Assembly (NCBI GenBank): GCA_016210245.1
Contig: JACQUR010000492.1
Coordinates: 1 to 17,246 of the forward strand
Direction of reading: 5' to 3'
DNA: 17,246 nt
Source: Chloroflexota bacterium
GTDB taxonomy: Bacteria > Chloroflexota > UBA6077 > JACQUR01
The notes beneath the pieces were generated by a model. That model had not been told where the DNA came from. It saw only the letters and a program-made list of their open reading frames with translations, and did no database searches. The position numbers were made by a program, and so were the translations under genes. Below are positions 11,505 through 17,246 of the stretch, piece by piece; position 1 is the first letter of the stretch, and each line of letters begins with the position of its first letter.

Positions 11505-12257
11505 TTGATCATCCTTCACTGTCACACCCTGGGCTGTCCCGCCAACGAGCTCCTGGAAAGAGACCTCGAACCGAACGCGGCTCGACGGGTGCAGGTGGCG
11601 GACACACAAGCCGAAGTATGGATTGCCGTTGGGAAACTTGGCTTTCAATACATAGGTCGCCTTTCTTGGACGGGCTATGGCCGCCGAACGATCTAGGAGG
11701 GGCACCAAATGTTGCTCCATGACATGTACCGCATCGCGATACCCTGAGCTTGCCTGCGGCACGTCGATGACCACAACGTCGTGACGTGGCTCAGCACGCG
11801 GATCCAGGGCGAGTAGCTGTGTGTCCAGACTTCGGCGATCAGTGGATTCCAGGACCACGGGGGCGAAAGGAAGCGACAGAACGGCTCTGCCGTGATCATC
11901 CGCTAGCATAGTCACCCTGGGATAGACTGTCATAACGTGAGCCCGGATTTCATCGAAGGCACGAGGGTTCTCAGGATCGTACAGGACGAACTGACCGCTC
12001 CAACCAACCGTTGGGTTGGTGATCCACGCCACCGCTCCTCGCACCTTGCCATGCATCCAGTCAGACTGATCGTAGACGATCCTCAGTAGGAAGAGGATCC
12101 AGCCGGGAGTGAGCAGAAATGCCCAGATCCCCAGGCCCTGAACGAGCTGCGACCCTGCCCACACGACCGCCCCTGTCAGCAGCACCGCGGCAATAGCGCA
12201 TGCCCCTGCCAATAGAGGCCGCCTGCCATAGCGATTCTGAGTAGGATTCGGCTGCAT
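11436..12257 (-). CDS. Unrecognised protein with two N-terminal membrane helices (273 aa)
   Basis: A 273-residue protein. Two hydrophobic helices (about 14-34, LLAGACAIAAVLLTGAVVWA, and 42-61, LGIWAFLLTPGWILFLLRIV) form a hairpin in the membrane; the remaining 210 residues should lie in the cytoplasm. That part has alternating strands and helices (GRAVLSLPFAPVVLE, RHDVVVIDVPQAS, RKATYVLKAKFPNGNPYFG, RVRFEVSFQELVGG) and ends with a strand pair and helix (VTVKDDQLTVSTSEVGAF, SVLVRRYLAI). No family recognised; two membrane helices plus a sensor-like domain recall effectors of defence systems, an analogy only. Start 12257 is chosen because a promoter candidate lies about 50 bases upstream, although the ribosome site (GGAG one base before ATG) is poor. 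The frame stays open to 12734. Confidence 0.6.
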   Translation of the reverse strand: MQPNPTQNRYGRRPLLAGACAIAAVLLTGAVVWAGSQLVQGLGIWAFLLTPGWILFLLRIVYDQSDWMHGKVRGAVAWITNPTVGWSGQFVLYDPENPRAFDEIRAHVMTVYPRVTMLADDHGRAVLSLPFAPVVLESTDRRSLDTQLLALDPRAEPRHDVVVIDVPQASSGYRDAVHVMEQHLVPLLDRSAAIARPRKATYVLKAKFPNGNPYFGLCVRHLHPSSRVRFEVSFQELVGGTAQGVTVKDDQLTVSTSEVGAFSVLVRRYLAIA

Positions 12258-12712
12258 GCTCCGACCACGCAGGTGTTGATATGGCACTGATGCACCACAG
12301 CGCTGCCATCCGGATTCTAGAACAACTATCCAACAAGGTCCAGCGAAGAGGAGCACTCTCGAGTCGTACCCGAATGTGTCAGAGTCCCGTTCGTCTCCGG
12401 GCCGTAGGGTAGGCGCGGCGGACGCCTCGTTGCCGGTGCCACCGATGGCCGTGGGGACGTTCCACACGTGGGCCTCGACGGACATGGTCTTCATGGTGGC
12501 ATAGTCGTCCCTTGCTTCGAACTGAAGATGCATCCGTTCGTCAAGCGACGCGCCAAGATCCGCGCCTCCCCTGCGGACAGAGCCGGCCATCTGGATTTCT
12601 CCTCGCTCCAACGCCGATTCTCCGCGCGCACTGCGGCCCCGGCAAGGCGTCCTCGCCCGACTGGGGTCTTCAAAGCCGCCCGGCCGCCCGTGAACGATCA
12701 CCTCAACCCCAA
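12258..12712. other. Gap of about 450 bases with no convincing gene
   Basis: Between the membrane-protein gene and the hsdM promoter region. The minus-strand frame of the membrane protein stays open here up to 12734, but the translation is low-complexity and I see no ribosome site for a longer start. It includes one candidate promoter (12314-12342). It may hold decayed coding sequence or be an insertion boundary of the island. Confidence 0.4.
12314..12342 (-). promoter_or_regulatory. Candidate promoter of the two-helix membrane-protein gene
   Basis: On the minus strand TGGACC (12337-12342), a 17-base spacer and TAGAAT (12314-12319; five of six matches). Transcription would start near 12307, 50 bases before the ATG at 12257. 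This argues against a start further upstream. Confidence 0.45.
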
Positions 12713-12726
12713 CCTGCCGCGGCAGG
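12713..12726. promoter_or_regulatory. Perfect 14-bp palindrome upstream of hsdM, operator candidate
   Basis: CCTGCCGCGGCAGG is fully self-complementary and lies about 19 bases before the extended -10 box at 12742-12750, covering the -35 position. A dimeric regulator binding here would control the restriction operon; no regulator gene is visible in the window. Confidence 0.4.
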
Positions 12727-12741
12727 CTGCTCACCAGCCCA

Positions 12742-12750
12742 TGCTACAAT
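12742..12750 (+). promoter_or_regulatory. Extended -10 promoter of the hsd operon
   Basis: TGCTACAAT: TACAAT (five of six) with a TGn extension. No good -35 box; the palindrome at 12713-12726 sits in its place. Transcription would start near 12757, one base before an ATG at 12758 and about 155 bases before hsdM. Confidence 0.5.
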
Positions 12751-12757
12751 ACCCGCG

Positions 12758-12865
12758 ATGCGTTGGCGGGAGCAGACCGAGCCGACGCCCAAAGCCAAAG
12801 AGGCCCAACAGCGGAAGGCGCCTGCCCGAAGGCTTGCACTTCGAGCACGACAGGCACAGCCCTGA
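12758..12865 (+). CDS. Possible leaderless leader ORF before hsdM (35 aa)
   Basis: ATG 12758 to TGA 12865 encodes 35 residues, strongly basic and glutamine/alanine-rich (MRWREQTEPTPKAKEAQQRK, then an Arg-rich end). The ATG lies eight bases after the -10 box, where transcription would begin, so it could be translated from a leaderless message. It ends 47 bases before hsdM. There is no homology I can name. It may equally be chance in a GC-rich leader. Confidence 0.25.
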   Translation: MRWREQTEPTPKAKEAQQRKAPARRLALRARQAQP

Positions 12866-12912
12866 AGAGCGCCACAAGACGCCGCATCGAGGATGCATCA
12901 GGTTCACGACAG

Positions 12913-14952
12913 ATGAGACTCACTCTTCAAGAGCTCGAGAACCATCTCTGGGGCGCAGCGAACATCCTTCGCGGCAAGACCGCCGGGCAGGACTATAAGA
13001 ACTACATCCTGTCGCTCATGTTCTACAAGCGCCTCTGCGACCAGTGGGAGAACGAGGCGGACGAGGCCATCGCCGAGCTGGAAAGGCAGCAGGGGCAAAA
13101 GTTCACCGAGGCGCAGAAGGCCGTCTTCCGTGCGCGGGGTGAGCATCGCTTCAGCATCCCGCAAGGCGCTCGCTGGGGTGACGTCAAGGCGGCGTCCACC
13201 AACATCGGTGAGACGCTCACCAGGGCGATGCGGGGTGTGGCGGATGCCAACGAGGAGCTGCGCGGCGTCTTCACCGTGGACTGGAACCAGCCCGCGCCCG
13301 ACGGCAGCGGGAAGCCGCTTATTCCCAACGAGGTGGTCCACGCGCTCATTCAGCATTTCGATCAGCACGACCTGTCGAACAAGAACGTTCCGCCCGATGT
13401 GCTGGGCCGGGCCTACGAGTATCTCATCAAGCAGTTCGCCGACGACGCGGGGGCAAAGGCTGGGGAGTTCTTCACGCCACCGGAGGTCGTGGATACGCTC
13501 GTGCGCATCCTCGAACCGCAGCCGGGTGACACCGTGTACGACCCAACCTGCGGTAGCGGCGGGATGCTGGTCCATGCCGCGGATTTCCTCCGCGAACATG
13601 GGCACCACGCAACTCGCGCGCGTTACTTCGGCCAGGAGATGAATTGGGGCAATGCCGCCATCGGCAAGATCAACTCGGTGCTCCACGGCTTAGAGGCTGA
13701 CATCAAGGCCGGGGCGAGCACCATCACCGATCCCCAATTCCTCGAGCCGGATGGGCGCGTCAAGAAGTTCTCACTCGTCCTCGCCAATTTCCCCTTCTCA
13801 GACGAGTTCTGGTGGCTGAAGCCGGAACAGCAGACCGACGACAAGAAGAAAAAGGAGAAGCTGAAGCAGGAGATCTTCGGCAAGGAGGGCTACAAGGACT
13901 CGTTTGGCCGGTTCGGACGCGGCACGGCCTTCCGGTCGCCGCCCGCCGCATACGGCGATTATGCCTTCATCCTGCACATCCTCGCGTCGCTCGCGGGTAC
14001 CGGGCGCGCCGGCATCGTCTGCCCCCAGGGCGTGCTCTTCCGCGGCCAGCCGGAGGTCGAGGAAGAAACCGGGGAATTCGATGACGATGGCAATCCCAAA
14101 ATGAAGCGCCGTAAGGCGGATGACGAGCACGTCATCCGGCGGGCGCTGCTCGATGCGCGACTCATCGACGCCGTGATCTCGCTGCCACTGAATGTCTTCT
14201 ATGGCGCGGGCGTGCCCGCCTGCCTCGTCATCCTGCGCAAGGAGCGCCCCGCTGCGCGGCGCGACCAGGTGCTGCTCGTCTATGCCGCTCGGCACTACCG
14301 CGAGTTGTCAGCCCAGAACGAACTGCGGCCCCAGGACGTGATGCGGATCCTCGTGCATTACCACGCCTATGGCGACCCATCGAAGGTGCCCGGACTCGTC
14401 GCCCAGGACAGCAGGCGAATTCGCGAGTTGATCACCCAGCGCGAGGAGGACGAAGTGGGTCGCCTCGTGTCTGAGTACGAGCCGCACGCCGAGAAGCTGG
14501 CCGCGCTCGACGGGGAGATTCGCGACGCCCAGGCCGAGCGCGACGCCGCGCCTACGACGAAGGCACGAGCTGCCGCCGAAGCGAAGCTCGCCAAACTTGA
14601 GAAGCAGCGCGGAAAACCCGCCGCCAAGATCGCGGAGCGCGACCAGCGCATCGCCGAGGGCCGCCGCCGTGCTGAGGACGATCGCCAGGACGTAATCAGG
14701 GTGGGTGAGGAACTGGTCGCCATCTATGCCGACGCTGATGAGCTGCTCAAGCATGCCCGTGTCGTCAGCCTCGGAGAGATTGAGGAGAACGAATTCAACC
14801 TCAACATCCCGCGCTACATCGACACCTTCGAGCCGGAGCGACGGGTGGAGGTGGGCGATGCACTGAAGGCACTTGGTGATGCGGAGGACACGATGCGCGA
14901 GGCGCAAGCCGCCCTTTCACAGCTACTCAGACAGGCCGGTTACCTTGCGTAA
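12913..14952 (+). CDS. hsdM: Type I restriction-modification DNA methyltransferase subunit
   Basis: A 679-residue HsdM that with HsdS forms the N6-adenine methyltransferase (M2S) and with HsdR the restriction complex. The N-terminal HsdM domain begins LTLQELENHLWGAANILRGK, includes DYKNYILSLMFYKRL (28-41) and runs to about 175. GEFFTPPEVV (184-193) leads to the AdoMet motif DPTCGSGGMLV (210-220). The catalytic motif reads NFPF (292-295) where many members have NPPF; this variant is normal for one HsdM branch with FSDEFWW following. Residues about 525-595 are a charged coiled coil, a likely contact with HsdS. ATG 12913 is chosen by family fit; the ribosome site is weak and the frame is open to 12763. 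The stop overlaps the hsdS start. Confidence 0.95.
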   Translation: MRLTLQELENHLWGAANILRGKTAGQDYKNYILSLMFYKRLCDQWENEADEAIAELERQQGQKFTEAQKAVFRARGEHRFSIPQGARWGDVKAASTNIGETLTRAMRGVADANEELRGVFTVDWNQPAPDGSGKPLIPNEVVHALIQHFDQHDLSNKNVPPDVLGRAYEYLIKQFADDAGAKAGEFFTPPEVVDTLVRILEPQPGDTVYDPTCGSGGMLVHAADFLREHGHHATRARYFGQEMNWGNAAIGKINSVLHGLEADIKAGASTITDPQFLEPDGRVKKFSLVLANFPFSDEFWWLKPEQQTDDKKKKEKLKQEIFGKEGYKDSFGRFGRGTAFRSPPAAYGDYAFILHILASLAGTGRAGIVCPQGVLFRGQPEVEEETGEFDDDGNPKMKRRKADDEHVIRRALLDARLIDAVISLPLNVFYGAGVPACLVILRKERPAARRDQVLLVYAARHYRELSAQNELRPQDVMRILVHYHAYGDPSKVPGLVAQDSRRIRELITQREEDEVGRLVSEYEPHAEKLAALDGEIRDAQAERDAAPTTKARAAAEAKLAKLEKQRGKPAAKIAERDQRIAEGRRRAEDDRQDVIRVGEELVAIYADADELLKHARVVSLGEIEENEFNLNIPRYIDTFEPERRVEVGDALKALGDAEDTMREAQAALSQLLRQAGYLA

Positions 14953-16255
14953 CGAATGGTGTGCTGCGGCGCTGGGGAACATCAGCAGCATCTCGCTCAG
15001 CGGGGTGGACAAACACATCATTCCGGGAGAGGCGAGCATTTACCTATGCAATTACCTGGATGTGTATAGGAATAGGCGCCTGGATCGCTCAATTGAGCTC
15101 GCAGCGGGGTCTGCAACGGCCGGCGAGATCGCTCGCTTTCAACTTCGTAAGGGAGACGTGCTGATCACAAAGGATTCAGAAACCCCCGATGACATCGGGA
15201 TTCCTGCGGTTGTGGTGGAAGATCTTCCGAACACTGTTTGCGGCTACCATCTGGCCATGATCCGACCGAACGGCGACATTGACTCGGGTTTCCTTGGCCA
15301 TTTCCTCCAGAGCGAGGCGGCGAAGCGTCACTTTTTGCGCCACGCGACAGGAGTAATCCGATTCGGACTGGGCATGCGAGCCATCGGTTCCTTACCGGTC
15401 CCGATCCCTGAACTTCACGAGCAAGCCGCGATCACCCGCGTCCTTGATGCTGTAGACGCGGCGGTTGAATGCGCGCGGTCGGCGGTCGAGCGAGCGCGCG
15501 AGGTCCGAGCGAGTCTGCTCAATGACCTGCTGACGCTCGGCGTGGACCAGAACGGGCTTGTCCGCGATCCGTCCCGGGCACCGGAGATGTTCGCGCGGAC
15601 CCCGCTGGGGCTTCTTCCGGCCGCATGGAGGCTGAGCACAGTCGGCACTGAATTCGCGTTGCAGACCGGTTTCACGTTGAACGAGGAGCGCCGGCCGCGC
15701 TACCGGAAGCGTAGCTATCTGCGGGTCGCGAACGTTCAGCGCGAGACCCTTCTGCTCGACGACATCCAGGAACTTGAGGCGAGCGATGCCGAATTCGCAC
15801 CGCGAGTACTTGCCGTTGATGACCTACTTGTGGTCGAAGGTCACGCAGACCGAATGCAGATCGGCCGCTGTGCCAGGGTCAGGCACGACGCGAGCGGGCT
15901 AACGTTCCAGAATCACCTATTCCGGCTCCGAGCCTGTGGTAATGTACTCCCTCGTTTCGGCTGCCTGTGGCTGAACTCCACCTATGCCCAACGTTATTGG
16001 AATGCCCACTGCGCCACGAGCTCCGGGTTGAACACCATCAACCAGCGAATGCTTAAGCGGCTCGTGATTTCCATCCCGCCCGATCCGGAGCAGCGCGCAA
16101 TCGCTGAGGTTGCTACGAAGCAGCGACAGCATCTCGAGGCTCTGGTTACTAGGCAGCGGAGCCTGGAGCAGCTCAAGAAATCCCTAATGCGCGATCTCCT
16201 CACCGGCACGGTTCGGCTTGCCCCTCAGCGGGTGGAAGTACTGGTCGCGTCATGA
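14945..16255 (+). CDS. hsdS: Type I restriction-modification specificity subunit
   Basis: A 436-residue HsdS, which chooses the bipartite target sequence. Two variable target-recognition domains, about 5-150 (GNISSISLSGVDKH...) and 215-370 (STVGTEFALQTGFTLNEE...), are each followed by a conserved helical spacer: PVPIPELHEQAAITRVLDAV...RASLLNDLL and ISIPPDPEQRAIAEVA...KKSLMRDLLTG. The half-repeat structure is complete, so it should recognise a full bipartite site; the site cannot be read from sequence. The TTG at 14945 is my start: it overlaps the hsdM end by eight bases and the following RNEWCAAALGNISSI fits the family's first domain. The frame stays open upstream inside hsdM. It ends in an ATGA junction with hsdR. 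Confidence 0.92.
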   Translation: MRNEWCAAALGNISSISLSGVDKHIIPGEASIYLCNYLDVYRNRRLDRSIELAAGSATAGEIARFQLRKGDVLITKDSETPDDIGIPAVVVEDLPNTVCGYHLAMIRPNGDIDSGFLGHFLQSEAAKRHFLRHATGVIRFGLGMRAIGSLPVPIPELHEQAAITRVLDAVDAAVECARSAVERAREVRASLLNDLLTLGVDQNGLVRDPSRAPEMFARTPLGLLPAAWRLSTVGTEFALQTGFTLNEERRPRYRKRSYLRVANVQRETLLLDDIQELEASDAEFAPRVLAVDDLLVVEGHADRMQIGRCARVRHDASGLTFQNHLFRLRACGNVLPRFGCLWLNSTYAQRYWNAHCATSSGLNTINQRMLKRLVISIPPDPEQRAIAEVATKQRQHLEALVTRQRSLEQLKKSLMRDLLTGTVRLAPQRVEVLVAS

Positions 16256-17246
16256 GCGAAGCCAGCTACGTCGAACTCCCCGTGATCCAGTGGCTTTCCG
16301 GCCACGGTAGCGCCCAGCCTGGCAATACAGGCCTCGGCTGGACGTACCGCGACGACGCAGCCATGGCGGCGTTCGAACGGCCGCTGGAAGACCCGCTGGT
16401 GGAGAGGCTGCTGGTCGAGGCCATCCTGCGGATCAATCCCGAGGTTAAGACCGAGGCGCAGGCGCGGCTGGCGGTGGCCGCGTTGCGCAAGACGATGGCC
16501 CACCCAGACAAGCTGACGGCCAATCGCGAGACGCTGGATCGGCTGCGCGACGGCGTGAAGGTGGCGCTGGTGCCCGGCGAGGACGCGAGGACGGTTCGCT
16601 TCATCGAGTTTGACCCCGCGCGGCAGCATCTCAACGACTTCACCGCCACCAATCAGTACCGCGTGCAAGGCGTGAAGCAGTGCCGCGAGGACACTGTGCT
16701 GCTGGTCAACGGCATCCCGCTTGTCATCGCCGAGTACAAGAGCTACATCGCCAGCAGGAAGGACTGGCGGGAGGCGGTCCACCAGGTCCACCGCTACCAG
16801 CGCCAGGCGCCGCTGATGCTCACGCCCAACGTCTTCTGCGTCGCCGCCGATGAGGATGAGTTTCGCTACGGCACGGTGCTCTTTCACGACGCGAGCAAGG
16901 ACGACATCGAGCGACACCTGGACCTGTGGGGCCGCTGGCTCAGCCTCTACCCCGAGAAGAAGGGCTGGTGGAACGAACCGGAAGCGGACAACCCCGACGA
17001 CCCGCTCGAAACACCCGTCAAGGGTCTGCTGCGCCTCAAACCCTGCCACGTGCTCGACTTCCTCCAGCACTTCGTCGTCTTCGAAACGAAGAGGGGGAAG
17101 ACGACGAAGAAGATCGCGCGCTACCAGCAATTCGAGGCGGTGAACGACATCGTGGACCGCACGGTGGCGCTCGTCGGCAAACCTGTTGATGCGCAAGAAC
17201 GCACCGGCCTGATCTGGCACACGCAGGGCTCCGGCAAGTCGCTGAC
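16252..17246 (+). CDS. hsdR: Type I restriction enzyme R subunit, N-terminal part (window edge)
   Basis: The first 331 residues of HsdR, the endonuclease and DNA translocase of the complex; full-length proteins have about 1000. The N-terminal PD-(D/E)xK nuclease is present: REDTVLLVNGIPLVIAEYKS with Asp147, Glu161 and Lys163, preceded by FIEFDPARQHLNDFTATNQY and followed by EAVHQVHRYQRQAP, where the Q-x3-Y motif is expected. The window ends in Walker A of the SF2 motor, TQGSGKS (324-330). No frameshift is visible up to there. ATG 16252 overlaps the hsdS TGA (ATGA), so hsdS and hsdR are translationally coupled. All nuclease residues are intact, so the system may be active if the rest is complete. 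Confidence 0.93.
   Translation, partial: MSEASYVELPVIQWLSGHGSAQPGNTGLGWTYRDDAAMAAFERPLEDPLVERLLVEAILRINPEVKTEAQARLAVAALRKTMAHPDKLTANRETLDRLRDGVKVALVPGEDARTVRFIEFDPARQHLNDFTATNQYRVQGVKQCREDTVLLVNGIPLVIAEYKSYIASRKDWREAVHQVHRYQRQAPLMLTPNVFCVAADEDEFRYGTVLFHDASKDDIERHLDLWGRWLSLYPEKKGWWNEPEADNPDDPLETPVKGLLRLKPCHVLDFLQHFVVFETKRGKTTKKIARYQQFEAVNDIVDRTVALVGKPVDAQERTGLIWHTQGSGKSL

Noticed and set aside
12258..12734. N-terminal extension of the two-helix membrane protein by about 160 residues
   Set aside because: The open frame exists, but the translation is low-complexity, there is no ribosome site, and a promoter candidate lies inside it at 12314-12342. I keep the start at 12257 with reservation.
12763..12912. 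Upstream start of hsdM adding 50 residues
   Set aside because: The family N-terminus begins at 12913, and the extension looks like translated leader.
13788..13803. NFPF in place of NPPF in HsdM as an inactive methyltransferase
   Set aside because: This variant followed by FSDEFWW is usual in one branch of HsdM proteins, and the rest of the catalytic core is intact.
16225..17220. Minus-strand open frame of 331 codons opposite hsdR
   Set aside because: It is the complement of a gene with intact nuclease and Walker motifs; Val/Arg/Leu/Asp-rich and without domain features.

Overview
This is a GC-rich bacterial chromosomal window. Its gene content points to Chloroflexota: a DUF5679-type mini zinc-ribbon, a DUF362 protein without ferredoxin domain, an actinobacterial/chloroflexal-type CysA2-like sulfurtransferase, and intergenic spaces filled with heptamer repeats. 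That placement is an inference from protein families, not a measured phylogeny. Starts are a mixture of ATG, GTG and TTG, and one gene (rsfS) seems to start at CTG.

Region 1 (1-3.2 kb) opens inside a heptamer tandem repeat that runs into the ribosome binding site of a tiny rubredoxin-like zinc ribbon gene. Then come a small four-helix membrane protein (minus strand), a heptose-bisphosphate phosphatase (gmhB), a composite pseudogene made of a heptose-kinase N-terminus, an unidentified out-of-frame piece and a glycosyltransferase C-terminus, and a DUF362 protein. The gmhB/pseudogene pair looks like the wreck of a heptose-glycan cluster.

Region 2 (3.1-7.8 kb) holds a small acidic protein, a persulfide-dioxygenase-like metallo-beta-lactamase fused to rhodanese, a two-domain thiosulfate sulfurtransferase, an Hsp20 chaperone and three small proteins of unknown function. 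The two sulfur enzymes are adjacent and co-directional, consistent with persulfide/thiosulfate handling. The gaps hold five long inverted repeats; two are built from heptamers and, like the array at the window start, sit directly against the Shine-Dalgarno sequence of the next gene.

Region 3 (7.8-10.4 kb) is housekeeping: a DUF5679 gene divergent from ndk, with overlapping promoter candidates, then rsfS, a 67-residue membrane protein (ATGA-coupled to rsfS) and dnaN.

Region 4 (10.4-17.2 kb) is an accessory island beside dnaN. It starts with two unrecognised genes that converge and overlap at their 3' ends, one soluble and one with two membrane helices. A type I restriction-modification operon hsdM-hsdS-hsdR follows, with overlapping gene junctions; hsdR runs off the window at its Walker A motif. 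hsdM is preceded by a perfect 14-bp palindrome, an extended -10 and a possible leaderless 35-codon leader ORF. The best candidates for something undescribed are the heptamer arrays abutting ribosome binding sites, the convergent pair beside the restriction system, and the hsdM leader.
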